A DNA stretch of 64,000 nt from Phytophthora hibernalis (GCA_012656075.1 JAAKBF010000088.1:310001-374000); one strand, 5' to 3'. Shown: positions 23,453 through 33,386, counted from the stretch's first letter. Program-made: numbers and translations. Notes: generated by a model not told the origin, from the letters alone.

Positions 23453-23995
23453 TACAGCATTGCAGTATTTGCGGCCATATTTATTATTGCTGATTGTCGT
23501 ATTGACCTTTTTTACTATTGAACCCCTTGGCAGACAATCAAGTATAATACTGAATTGGAGGAGGCCTGCATGTAATGCGTGCGTTGGTTGCAATTGAGAT
23601 CCAGGATACACACCACTAATAGCTATTGTGGCTTTTCGATCTTCAAAACAACGGTATCTTCTTTTAAACGCAACTACACCTTTTCCAGTCCAACTTCACC
23701 AAGAACAAATCCAAATTCACTAAGCCCAACTCAAATTAACAAAGAGCAAGATCAATTGCATTAAACCTAATAAACATAATATTTGAGAAACATTCTTTAT
23801 ATTTGGTTGTTCATTCGCGAGGATTCCCGCGCACACAGCACTGCTTCGCGTCTCCGTGACTGCGGTGAGATCATTGGGGTTCTTCAATTCCACGAATGCC
23901 CTGTTACCTCACAGATGTGTGTGTCCTACTACCAGCACACTCTCCGCTTCCATGTCAAGGTAACGGACTTGGAGGACATGCATGTAGGCCGTTGA
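23453..23995. other. Spacer before the LTR element, with left arm of an inverted repeat
   Basis: The stretch 23672-23765 is one arm of a ~100-bp inverted repeat whose partner lies beyond the LTR element at 28797-28930. Both arms contain internal short repeats around ACCAAGAACAAATCCAA. No gene is seen. Confidence 0.5.
23672..23765 (+). repeat. Left arm of inverted repeat flanking the LTR element
   Basis: Starts at TACACCTTTTCCAGTCCAAC and runs through a short A/C-rich tandem (CACCAAGAACAAATCCAAAT). The reverse complement is present at 28797-28930, where the tandem has one extra unit. Without the LTR insertion the arms would be about 280 bp apart, so this may be a foldback or MITE-like element that was the insertion target. 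Confidence 0.6.
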
Positions 23996-24299
23996 TGTGA
24001 CGGGGTCACACAGCACCTTGCCTTGAGGAAGCGTAAGAGAGCAAAGGCTCTCAGTGAACGATAAGTTCACAGTTCCCGGCCTAAGGAACTGTCTGCGGGT
24101 TTGATAGCAAGATAAAGACTGAATCTATTTTATAGCTGAGTTAAGCTTGTAGCATACAAACTCTAAGTCATCTATAGTAAAAGCTAAACAGCGTGCATGG
24201 TTGGCTCATAGCCAACCGGTACCCCGTACCATGGACTCTAAAGAGTGACATCCGTCACTCTTTATGTAATTTGGGTACACGTCGGTGTACCCCGTTACA
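23996..24299 (-). repeat. Left LTR (3' LTR of the element)
   Basis: 304 bp. It contains a 10-bp inverted repeat around AAAGAGTGAC...GTCACTCTTT near its outer end, which could be part of the promoter or terminator. It differs from the right LTR at about eight positions, clustered near 24170-24230. Confidence 0.93.
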
Positions 24300-24311
24300 T
24301 CCTCCCCACTT
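24300..24311 (-). promoter_or_regulatory. Polypurine tract
   Basis: On the minus strand AAGTGGGGAGGA lies directly before the 3' LTR. This is the expected plus-strand DNA primer site and fixes the orientation of the element. Confidence 0.8.
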
Positions 24312-25103
24312 AACTGAGAATCACATCTGATTCTCCAATCAGAAGTGAGAGAATTCGAACACCCAAAGGGGCAATTCTCGGACGCGCCTAAGCACGGCTG
24401 GCGCGCCGTTTCGTCGGTCACACAGTCCCTTGTGTCCACGGCGGACACTGAGAGCTTCATCCTTGTACTCGTGACGACGTTGGCCGCAATGCCCACGGGC
24501 ATAGTTGGCCTGGATTTGGGCGCTAGCTAGCGTCTAGTGCTTCAGCACGGGATGTAATAGCATCCAAACGTACGGTGGTCCTCCTCGACCTCCTGCAGTT
24601 CACGGCGGAGGACCCGTGGGCCCTCCTGACACTTCGTTTGTCTTGTTCCCCGCGCGGGGCTATACCACGAAGGCTATCATATAGACCAAGAGTGGATTGA
24701 GCTCTCAGCTCAAATCCTGGCATGATAGCTGGCCGGTATGGGTCACGCTAGCCACGGCCGACCCTTGTAGCCGTACACGGGCTCAGGTCATGCATTGACC
24801 ATAGCATAGAAGCATCATGCTTCAGGTTGTCATTCGACGGCCGCTATTAGCAACCTAGAGCTTGCCTGGTGGAGTCGCAAGCTCTTCCCCGAGTTTTGGG
24901 TATCAAACCAAAGACGCGTCGGTGTCGGGCATCGACACCAACGTACCCAACGGTACTTCTAGCATTGTGGCGGGTTACCTGGTGGACCCACTACTGTCAA
25001 CGCGGCATCGGCGACTGCTTCGCGCATCGCCCAGACCAGGGCATGGTCAGAGTGCGTGCATGCCTGCACGACACTCGGTCATTTAGATGATCATGTCCAC
25101 GTG

Positions 25104-25199
25104 GGCGTACAGGTTCATGACCTCATTGGCGTACGGGTTCATGACCACGTCGGTGTTCAGGTCCACGACCACGACGGCGTACAGGGTCGCGACCCCATA
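25104..25199. repeat. 24-bp tandem repeat inside the LTR element
   Basis: Four adjacent 24-bp units, each beginning near GGCGTAC (or GGTGTTC) and containing a CAGGTTCATGACC-like core. Because the unit is eight codons long, any reading frame through it stays open and gives an 8-residue repeat. I cannot tell whether it is or was translated. Confidence 0.65.
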
Positions 25200-25439
25200 C
25201 ACCAGAGGTACGCCGTGTACGGCAAGTACCACGGCCACATCGCGTGCCCAAGCGTACACCTCAGCACCCAATTGGTGTCGGTGCTAGCCGTACGAGCCTG
25301 TGCACTAGTATTACGCATACAGTTGTTGGCCATACCAACATCGCCTTCCGTAAGGAAGCTAGTCTCAACAGAGACTCGGGAGGAAAGGTATTTCCGAGCC
25401 TCTCCCCTTATTACGACCAAAGCCGTGTCCGGTCGACCT

Positions 25440-25830
25440 TGTCGACCGCGGCTGGCATGCATCCAGACCGCTAGCAGTTTGAGTCTGCGCGACTTGACGT
25501 GGAACGATGTTACCCACGTCAGGTAAGGTCTTAATGGCTTCACCTCTTCCGAGTTGTTACGACTCGTGTGGAACTATGTGACCCACACAGGAAGAGCAAC
25601 CTGCGACTTCCTCTTCAGTTTAGTTCTGGGCGACCGTGTCGAGCGTGGCTGACATGCAGCCAGACCGCTAGCAGTTTGAGTCTGCGCGACTTGACATGAC
25701 CCACGCCAGATGAGGTCTGAATGGCCTCACCTCTTCCTAGTTGTTACGACTCGTGCGGAACTATGTTACCCGCCTTGGTGTGTGGAACTATGTGACCCAC
25801 ACAGGAAGCGCAGCCTGCGACTTCCTCTTC
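25440..25830. repeat. 190-bp tandem duplication with hairpin motifs
   Basis: The stretch beginning CAGACCGCTAGCAGTTTGAG at 25463 recurs at 25653, and the similarity runs on through CTTCCTCTTCAGTTTAG near 25610 and 25825. Each unit holds copies of the covarying hairpin described separately. The second unit has a deletion in its first hairpin and a duplicated second hairpin. Confidence 0.75.
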
Positions 25831-26635
25831 AGTTTAGGTCTGGGCGACCGTGTGTCCGGTGGCACAGTACATTGTGCTGGGCACGAGGTCAATCATTGGC
25901 CCCGTGCCGATTCAATGGGAGGTGGGACAGTGTGTTCGTCGACACCACGTCCACGTACGGCCACACCGAAAGGTACGCCATCGAGCAGTCCATGCTTGGG
26001 GAGCTTTGCTCCGAGTCGATCGTAGCGACTCCGGTCTGATACAAGACCAGACCCGACATGTGCCGGCGACGGCGTCGTCGACGGGAATCAGGACGTGGAA
26101 CTTAGTTACCCACGTCCAGAGGCGTATTGATGTAGGCTTCCAGAGTTCTGTTTGACTTCGTGGGGTACACACTAGAGGTTGCGTAACGCATCTCTGCCTT
26201 GGCCACGGTCTTGGCCTTATTGACCTCACGTGGACTTAATCCACCATTGCGGTTGAGCTTATCAACAAGACGTCAGTCGAATCCCGTACGGCGCGACGAC
26301 TGATGCTACTGGTGTTGCAGGCACACATGCTCGGCATAGAGCCCTGTCGATCTGCATAGCATCGAGATGCAGGAGATCCGACATCTCCGGCAGGGCCTCC
26401 AACTGGACAGACCCGGACGTGACCTTGCAGCCAGTCATGCCGTCGTAGATGTGATAGCATTCTTCTGGCGGCGGCGCCGAAGGAGTCGTCGTTGACACCG
26501 AGCTTCTTCCTGGAGCTTCAGTCCTGACATCGTGTCGGAACTCTTGGCGTGGTCATGTATTACCCACAGCCGTAATTTGTCTTGGTACAGCGTCTGGAGC
26601 CTGTACCGGCCCGTGTGGAACTATGTTACCCACAC
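25496..26635. repeat. Dispersed set of seven related hairpins with paired stem changes
   Basis: Six clear copies and one or two partial ones share an 11-base loop close to AACTATGTTAC. The stems differ but stay paired: GACGTGG with CCACGTC (25496-25520), GTGTGG with CCACAC (25566-25588, 25779-25801, 26613-26635), GCGG with CCGC (25755-25773) and GGACGTGG with CCACGTCC (26091-26117). Partial copies lie at 25690-25709 and 26549-26570. Function is unknown; in most copies one element-sense frame contains TAG in the loop, which argues against simple coding repeats. Confidence 0.65.
26262..26498 (-). pseudogene. Remnant of Ty3-type protease/RT linker
   Basis: A short frame reads EECYHIYDGMTGCKV and then EALPEMSDLLHLDAM, a segment I associate with the region between protease and reverse transcriptase in oomycete Ty3-like polyproteins. 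It breaks off there. This supports the view that the element arose from a full Ty3-like element by deletion. Confidence 0.45.
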
Positions 26636-27283
26636 TAGAAGTGCCGCTAGCAACCTCGGCGCTGGCCACGGTCTAGACCTCTCCGGTCTCACGTGGGCTT
26701 ACACCCCTTGTAGACGAACGTCGTCCTTCACGACTCCGTCGATGTCCGTACGGCGACGACTTGTTGCGTTTGAAGATGCTGGCATTGCATCTTCCCTCGC
26801 GGGTCTGGAGACATCCAAGATCCTTGGACTTGTTGCAGGTTCGTTAGCAACAGAGGCCTCCATTGTATTCCGCCGGCGTCCATGGTAGCCTCAGTTCTGG
26901 ACAGAGGTGGGAACATTACTCACCAATGATTTGTCAGAACCTGGAGGCCGGCTAGCCTCTAAGCGCCTACCGCGCCAAATGGCTCAGGGTTGGTGCGTTC
27001 GTGGCGCAGCAAACCCAAGTGGACATCTTACGTGTTCACAACCACGTACGGCTCAAGGGTGCGTGCTTCCGTGGCACTGCGTACCCATCGTACGTGTTCG
27101 CAACCACGTACGGCTTAATGTTGTACAGGTATTCGAGCCTGGGACAACCAGGTCTATACAGACCAATGCCGTTTCCCTCGCACATAGCGTTGGCAATACC
27201 CCGGCGGCGTACAACATCATTTGACGCCTTAGGTATCGAAACTTCCAAGGGATATTCACATCCCCATACACTCGCGTGTACTA

Positions 27284-28364
27284 TCAGCAACCAAGCGTTG
27301 CTCTTCGCCAACTCGAGATACAAAGTCCCTCACCCGCAAAGCCTTCGCGGTGCGTGCCGCCCGCGCACCCGTCACGAAGACTCAGGTCTTTCCCACCACT
27401 ACTGGTGGTCGGGGCATCCTTGACCAGACGGCCGCGGATTGCGCCAGCGACCGCTAGGCCCTTTGCTTTCGGGAATGGTTTCTTTACCACCCCAGTCGAG
27501 GGACACACTCGTTGGTAGTGTCCCAGTCCGCCGCATGTAAAGCAACGGACCGAACTCATCTCAGCAGAGCTCAAGTCCATGGGCTCTGGCTCGTTGTTCA
27601 CGAGGACAACTGGTGCAACCACCGAAGTGCCAGCCTGCTTATTATCTTCTTGAGGGCGAGCTTAATCGCCTCCTCTATGGTGGATGCGTGCACACGGAAC
27701 AGCTGCGTGCGCGCAGGACCAACCTTCAAGCCGTCCATGAAGACTGTCGTCTTGACGTCTTCAGCCAAGAGGTTCCAACCAGAGATGACGCCAACGTGCG
27801 CATCACTTGTACGTACTCGTACAACTCACATTTCCCTTGCTTACAGGCGAGGAAGCGTGAGCGTTGGCAAAACGCATCGTTCGCGGGCAGGAAAGTAGCT
27901 CGAAGCTGCTCGCACAACTGTGCCCAGGATGCGAAGCATCCAGGAGACGTCGTCTCCAGCGTGTACGCCCAGTTCTTGGCACGTCCGCCAAGGTTGGACA
28001 ACGCGAACGCAACGCAAAGTTCCTGATCCGAGATGAGACCGGCCCGCATGGCGATCTCAACCTCTCGGATCCAGAAGTGAAGGTTTTCACCTTCCTTCCC
28101 TTCAAACGGAGGCACGGTCAGCCTCAAAGGCTTCGGCTGGACCGGCTTCGGCTTGGCCATAGAGGCCTGCAGGTTAACCTGCACATGCGCGACGAGCTCA
28201 CGCTCGTACGTGTCGAACTCAGCCACGCGTTCATATTGCTCGGATGGCGTTGCCGATACCAAGCCTCGGAGGACATCTCCTTCGAAGGTGCCTCCAAACT
28301 TCCGAACAGACTCGAACTGCGAGTCGTTCAAGTGAGGAAACTCAATGCGGTCCATCGTGCTCAC
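27284..28364 (-). pseudogene. Gag with CCHC zinc knuckle
   Basis: The first part (28364-27726) starts MSTMDRIEFPHLN and carries the retrotransposon Gag core: PPFEGKEGENLHFWIREVEI, then ALSNLGGRAKNWA, then LCEQLRATFLP. The second part (27622-27284) has a nucleic-acid-binding knuckle C-x2-C-x4-H-x4-C (CFTCGGLGHYQRVCP). The parts lie in different frames, joined by a break near 27725. Gag would form the particle that packages element RNA. Confidence 0.85.
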
Positions 28365-28438
28365 TCCTTGAGATCACAGAGAATCAGGTAGTTCAATCTA
28401 CCCGCGTAGGCGCGAGATTGACTACAAGTGCTACCAAG

Positions 28439-28742
28439 TGTGACGGGGCCACACAGCACCTTGCCTTGAGGAAGCGTAAGAGAGCAAAGGCTCTCAGTGA
28501 ACGATAAGTTCACAGTTCCCGGCCTAAGGAACTGTCTGCGGGTTTGATAGCAAGATAAAGACTGAATCTATTTTATAGCTGAGTTAAGCTTGTAGCATAC
28601 AAACTCTAAGTCATCAATAGTAAAAACAAAAGAACGTGCATGGTTGGCTCACAGACAACCGGTACCACGTACCATGGACTCTAAAGAGTGACATCCGTCA
28701 CTCTTTATGTAATTTGGGTACACGTCGGTGTACCCCGTTACA
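28439..28742 (-). repeat. Right LTR (5' LTR of the element)
   Basis: 304 bp, carrying the element's promoter on the minus strand. The adjacent inner bases, read on the minus strand, are TGGTAGCACTTGTAG: a tRNA primer-binding site that begins with TGG as expected, one or two bases from the LTR end. Confidence 0.93.
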
Positions 28743-28796
28743 GTTGAGCTTCCATAATCAGAACAGTTGCATATTTTCAGGTTATATGATTTGACA

Positions 28797-28930
28797 GGTT
28801 TAAGGAACTTACTTTAGTGCATTTGAGCTTGCACTTTGTTAATATGAGTTGGGCTTGGTGAATTTGGATTTGGTCTTGGTGAAGTTGGATTTGTTCTTGG
28901 TAAAGTTGGACTGGAAAAGGTGTACTTTTC
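28797..28930 (-). repeat. Right arm of inverted repeat flanking the LTR element
   Basis: Reverse complement of 23672-23765 with one additional short unit (TTGGTCTTGGTGAAGTTGGA). See the left arm. Confidence 0.6.
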
Positions 28931-29355
28931 GCTCATACCGGTATATACCTAAAATTTGTCAGCCTAGTTGTAAAGTGCGAGGTCTGTAGTATCCATATCG
29001 TCACGTCTCCGACCGTCAGTGCAACTCCGACCAGCATCCGACGCATCGTAAAATTTTATATCGCACCAGATTGAGGAGGTTTCGTAAAAATACATCCTCT
29101 CAAATGATTGGCTCCTTGATAGGTGATATACGTAATTACGCCTCGTAAATGAGCGGCGCACGAGCAATTTTTCTGCGCCATTTTGCCCTGTGAGCTCAGT
29201 GCTCGATTGACCACCCGGCGCGGTGAATTGAGGGGGTGTACCGAGGATCGGTCACCTTAGAAGATTTGTCGCGGCCACGAAGAGCTGTGAATCATCGTTA
29301 ATTTCCCGTCGAGCACTCCAGACGAGTACCCCTGCGAGGTTGTTGTCTAACCCCA

Positions 29356-29419
29356 CCGATGTAGCTCCGTGGAAGAGTTCCCGAAAGGGAAGAAGGTGGT
29401 TCGATTCCGCCCATCGGTA
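29356..29419 (+). pseudogene. tRNA-like relic (tRNA pseudogene or SINE head)
   Basis: A perfect 7-bp acceptor stem (ACCGATG with CATCGGT), TA at positions 8-9, a D-arm GCTC...GAGT with a box-A-like sequence, and a perfect T-arm GGTGG-TTCGATT-CCGCC containing a consensus box B (GGTTCGATTCC). The anticodon arm is wrong: TTCCC-GAAA-GGGAA, a short stem with a 4-base loop, so there is no usable anticodon and the molecule is about 8-9 nt short. It is therefore either a degenerate tRNA copy or the head of a tRNA-derived SINE. Confidence 0.6.
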
Positions 29420-29560
29420 AATTTTCTATGCTCGAATGACTGCTGCATACCTGACATCAACGGAAGCACCGACTACAAGGACGCGGGAAAGAATATCATG
29501 CTGCGTTACGGGAGCAACTTGAGTGTGCCTTGGTGATGAATAGGTGCACGGTCTACAACT

Positions 29561-30187
29561 CTATCGATGGCGAGACACTGGCGATAGGCGTTGATGAGGT
29601 CGTTGAGGCTTCCCTCGCGATGCAGCTGCCGAAGAGCCTTGAATACAGCGTTTGGATCCCTTTGGCGGTACGCCTCGCGCGCCAAGGTACGCAGTGACTT
29701 TGCTTGACGCTAACTCTCCGAGCTGACGGACATTATCCTTGTAGCTGGGCGATGACTCGTCGAGCGTGTATCCGTCTTCGATGAAGAGCTTCATGAACGC
29801 CACAAGCTGCTTGGCATCTGATTTCTTGTGCTTGTCCGTGCTTAGCTATCCGCGCGGAACGGCAGTGTACCACGCGAACCAGGTGTCCATAAGTCTCTGT
29901 TGTATCGTCTTTGAGCGGCGTCGGTGCTTCACCGGTACGATTTCATCTTCATCTCTTGGTCGCTTGGCTTGATCTACATGTGCTGATGATTTCGATTCAG
30001 TGTTGGTATTTGCAGCTTCTAGGGAGTTGACTCGAGCCTCGAGGCTACGGTTGACCTCGATTAACCTTTCAATCAAGGCAGTCTGATGTTCGAACCCAAC
30101 TTTGGCCTTCACGTTTCCTTCCATCAGGTCTCCTGCGGCGGTGTTGGGTTGAGCTTTTGACCTCGTGAGTTGCTGTAGAGGCTTCAA
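29561..30187 (-). pseudogene. Crypton C-terminal GCR1_C-like DNA-binding region
   Basis: A coiled-coil stretch (residues with LIERLIEVNRSLEARVNSLE) is followed by an RRRSK basic patch, TWFAWY and, after a stop/frame change at about 29846, KQLVAFMKLFIEDGYTL and a helical end. This W-x2-WY plus hydrophobic helix pattern resembles the GCR1_C domain found at the C-terminus of fungal and oomycete Crypton recombinases, which binds DNA. Confidence 0.6.
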
Positions 30188-30191
30188 CGCA

Positions 30192-31411
30192 TCACTGGAT
30201 CGTCTTCATTGCAGGCGCCTGCGCGTTGGCCTTCATCAACGACGGGTAGTGTAAGAAGATAGTTGCTGTCAGCACATCTCTCACAGCAGCGCAGACATTG
30301 AAGGTCTTGTTACCCAGCGCATGACTCGAATTGAAGAGCTTGCGGCTAACCTCTCTAATATCCTCTTGTGTAGTCGCATCGAAGACTTCCAGTGACGGAA
30401 GAACACAGGCTTGCTTTGGCGCCATCCCGCTCAGCACCTTGGCTACTTGATGGTCTTCTATCGGTGTATTGAAGCCGTACGCGAAGGCTTTGTTGGTCGT
30501 GGTCAAGTTCCAGGCTCCGCGATCGAATATCCACTGCGCCGTCAGCTCTGGGCTCGCGTTCGCATGCTGCGCGCCGCCACGTCGAAACGAATGAGAGGTC
30601 AGCGGTTCTTCGACTCCAGCTGGACCAACAACACGATCGAGCAAGATGTTGACAAGAGCGTGGACTCCGACTGTCGGTGTCGTGTGGACGGTCGTGCTTC
30701 TCTTCGTCTGAGAAGAATCTAGGGCATCGCTGTCTTCAAGCAGATCCATCAATGGGATCGAGTCGGTCAGCTCAACAGGGACGGCCTTCGACTGCACTGG
30801 CAAGTGATTGAGCAGCGCTGCGCACGGCGACTCCTGCATGATCAAGGCCAGAGCGAGCGCAAGCAGCGGGAAAGTCATGAAGTCTTCGTCGGGAAAGAGC
30901 GACAGTGCCTGCCCGTCTGACCTCTTCACGCGGATAAAGCGGATGAAGAACACGCCACCAGCACCGATGGTGAGCTGCTGCTTCCGGACGAAGGTCAGGT
31001 CCGAAGCGCGCCCGAAGAGATACCACAATAGGCATAGCAGTGCTGAATCTTTGTAGTCTGACGCACAGCAGGCCGTTGAATACAGATAACTTGTCATCTT
31101 CTTGAGATCATCCTTCGTGCATGCAACCGCTTTTTGACAAACCCACCACTCTCGCATTTGATGCAGTGCTGTTCAAGGGTACGCCCCAAGCTTAGCAGCT
31201 GGCGGGCCACAGCTGCACCTTGAACAGGGTACTCGTCGAGGAGCCAGCACTTCGCTTGGCGGAAATATTGAGCGACGGAGTGGCGCGACAAATGCAGCCC
31301 CTTTGCTCCTGCATGGAATGCTAGGTACACACCGAACTTGTCCATCAGCGTCACTAGGATGCCACCCGCGCGGCTTGGGTCGACAACGATCAACGCCTTG
31401 ACATGCTCCAT
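30192..31411 (-). pseudogene. Crypton tyrosine recombinase
   Basis: The N-terminal core-binding part lies in one frame (31411-31130) and the catalytic domain in the next (31157-30192). Catalytic residues are visible: Arg in LFGRASDL (about 31010), the H-x-x-R box in LTSHSFRRGG (about 30580), and the nucleophile Tyr in NKAFAYGFNT (about 30480). The enzyme would cut and rejoin DNA through a phosphotyrosine link. The frames join if one base is added to the T5 run at 31131-31135, so the break may be a sequence error rather than decay. Confidence 0.75.
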
Positions 31412-31630
31412 GCTCGTGCCCTCGGCGGAGAGGAGGCGATTGAACGCCTTTATGGCCGTCGCGCGCGCTTGGTGTTGGCGGCTTCAAATCGTTCAGGCTC
31501 ATTACTCTTGATCGGAGAGGCGGCAAATATGCGAGTGATACGTAGCGCACCTCTCGCTTGTAGCACGATACACATATCTGGGCGTCAGCTCCGACAAGAT
31601 ATGTCGGAATCGCTCAGCTTCCGACTGCAA

Positions 31631-31810
31631 CGTTGACGTGATTCGATTCGACAAAACCCATAGAGATGGTTTTTATTTTATTTAATCGAATCACGTCAAC
31701 GATTATTTTTAGAGATGGTTTTTATTGAATCGAATCACGTCAAAGATTTTATTTTATCCAATAAAAATACGATTTTATAATCATAAAAACCATCTCTATG
31801 GTTTTTGTCG
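31631..31810. repeat. Palindromic repeat cluster
   Basis: 31631-31648 (CGTTGACGTGATTCGATT) is perfectly complementary to 31684-31701, making an 18-bp stem with a 35-nt loop. A further copy of the arm lies at 31729-31743. The loop word CATAGAGATGGTTTTTAT recurs at 31711-31728 and, inverted, at 31785-31805. It sits between the Crypton and the dioxygenase gene and could be a MITE or a stack of nested short repeats. Confidence 0.6.
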
Positions 31811-32052
31811 GCCAAAAACGAATTAAAGACCAATCTCATTGGCTAATATGTACCATACAAAGATGAAGTTTGGTCGGAGAGATATTGTTATTCATCCATA
31901 ACGCTCCCTTTGGATATGTTTTCGTCAACTGAATTTCAGAGCTTCGTGCAACGCGCGACTGTGTATTTTTTCGGTACTCAAACGAACAATGTTTTTGTTT
32001 TACGTATCTAGCGCAAGACACTACATGTACCGAGTCGCCATCAATCATGAAC

Positions 32053-33386
32053 TCAATGGCGCGTGCGTACATTGCAGGATGGTTCCCCAGCCTCAGCCTC
32101 CACACTGCCAGACATCGTGGTGGTCTGGGTGGCATCCGTTGTCGTAATCTGAGCAGATTCAAATGAAGTACTACCCTCCCACCCACCAACAGATCCACCG
32201 AAGCCCGAGCCACCGAAGCCCGAGCCACCGAAGCCCGAGCCACCGAAGCCCGAGCCACCGCCAAAGCCTCCGCCCATGTCCGAGCCTCCACCCATACCAC
32301 CGCCACCTGCGCCAGCCGCCGTGATCGTCGAGTCGGCCATAACGCCACCGTCCGCCGTCAATGCGCCCGCGGCAGTGATGGTCTGCGCCTGAGTCATGTC
32401 GACGCCCACGGAGATCCAGGCCAGTACGCCGTCCGACACCGTGTCTCCCAGTAACACGTACTCGAAAACGGGTCAAAGTCCTCGGCCGCCTCCTCCGACA
32501 GAATCGAGTCGTCGGCGTTGGTCGTGATCTCTTGTGTATTGATGCTGTAGGGTGTCGTTTCCTCCACCTCACTGATGAGATCCTGGTCGAAGAAGAGTTG
32601 GCCCACGTGTGATGCATAGCCACCCGAGTACGTGTTGTTCTCCAACAGCGTGCCATTGTACGTGCCGATGATGTGGATGTGTGTGGCGCGAGATGTGTAG
32701 TGTCCCGGGAATACGGAAGTATAGGACGCCACGCCGTCCTCGTCCGTGGGTGTGAGTCCGCGCAGGAACGTATTGTCGACGTTGGTCGTGTCGGAGGTGT
32801 CGCCGTTGCCACTGGCTACGATGCCGGAGTACACGCCCGTGGCGTTGCAGTGCCAGAAGTCGACGTACAGATTCTCCACGGGCTCGCACGTGTTAACGTC
32901 GATGATCTGCACCTCGGCGTAGAGGTCGACGCCCTCCTGGTCCTCGCGGACGTCGGAGCGGACGAATTCCCCGTTGACATAGTACGGACCCTGCGTCACC
33001 TCGGGCTCAAGGATGCACTTGACTTCGCCACCAAAGAGCTCACTAGCGTCCGTCTCGTTGGTGAGTCCAGTGAGGTTTGACTTGTGGCTCGTGGACACGA
33101 CAGTGTCGACGTCAAGCCGGCGGCGCTGGCGGCGTTCCATGCGGATAATGTCAGCCTTGGCGGATCGGCGGGCCACAGCACGCTCCTGCAGTCGCCGCGA
33201 GGCCTCAGAGTTGGCGCAGTCCTTGAGCGATCGCTTGCTCTCGGTCATGAAGAGTCGGCGTTTCTGCAGTAGCTCGGGCGAGCGCGCGTGTGCGGGCTGA
33301 CCACCGTGTGCGGACGCGTAGTCGGGCAGTGCGAGCATGGCGATGGCAGTGGTGGCAACAAGGAGGGCGAAGGAGATGCGGACCAT
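32053..33386 (-). CDS. Secreted intradiol ring-cleavage dioxygenase-like protein with Gly-rich tail
   Basis: A signal peptide (MVRISFALLVATTAIAMLAL, then a likely cut after YASA) sends the protein out of the cell. After a basic spacer, the dioxygenase core is seen: TQGPYYVNGE, VDFWHCNATGVYSG, PGHYTSRATHIHI; the Tyr, Tyr and H-x-H are the expected Fe(III) ligands of enzymes that open catechol-type rings between the hydroxyls. The C-terminus is Gly/Ser-rich (GFGGS repeats) and ends in Thr-rich sequence. One base is missing in the A4 run at 32465-32468; with it, DPF continues as FEYVLLGDT and the tail is in frame. No intron is seen. It is isolated among transposons, as secreted host-interaction genes often are, but a role on lignin-like or plant phenolics is inferred. 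Confidence 0.8.
32201..32265 (-). repeat. 15-bp minisatellite coding GFGGS
   Basis: The 15-bp unit GAGCCACCGAAGCCC (plus strand) is repeated four to five times almost perfectly, coding Gly-Phe-Gly-Gly-Ser units in the dioxygenase tail. Identical units suggest recent slippage and probable length polymorphism. Confidence 0.8.

Larger units (their letters stand above)
23996..28742 (-). mobile_element. LTR retrotransposon, Ty3-like gag-only derivative with GTTGA target duplication
   Basis: Two 304-bp LTRs (23996-24299 and 28439-28742) are about 97 percent identical by eye and end in TG...CA. The flanks repeat GTTGA (23991-23995 and 28743-28747), a perfect 5-bp target duplication. The element reads on the minus strand: the primer-binding site follows the right LTR (28437 downwards, TGGTAGCACTTGTAG) and a purine tract AAGTGGGGAGGA abuts the left LTR at 24300-24311. 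It codes Gag with a CCHC knuckle and a remnant of the protease-to-RT linker, but I find no RT, RNase H or integrase. Instead about 2 kb holds repeats. It probably moves, or moved, using enzymes of a full-length relative. Confidence 0.9.
29561..31550 (-). mobile_element. Crypton-type element (tyrosine recombinase plus GCR1_C-like domain)
   Basis: Minus-strand reading frames at 31411-31094, 31157-30192 and 30187-29561 line up as one recombinase with a C-terminal DNA-binding domain, the Crypton plan. Breaks between frames are one-base changes. Cryptons lack terminal repeats, so the element limits are those of the coding part and are approximate. A 31550-31173 frame partly overlaps the N-terminus in another phase. 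Confidence 0.75.

Noticed and set aside
24300..26240. Search for RT, RNase H and integrase in the LTR element
   Set aside because: No FADD/YxDD box, no HHCC zinc finger and no DDE spacing could be found on the minus strand; the region is repetitive instead.
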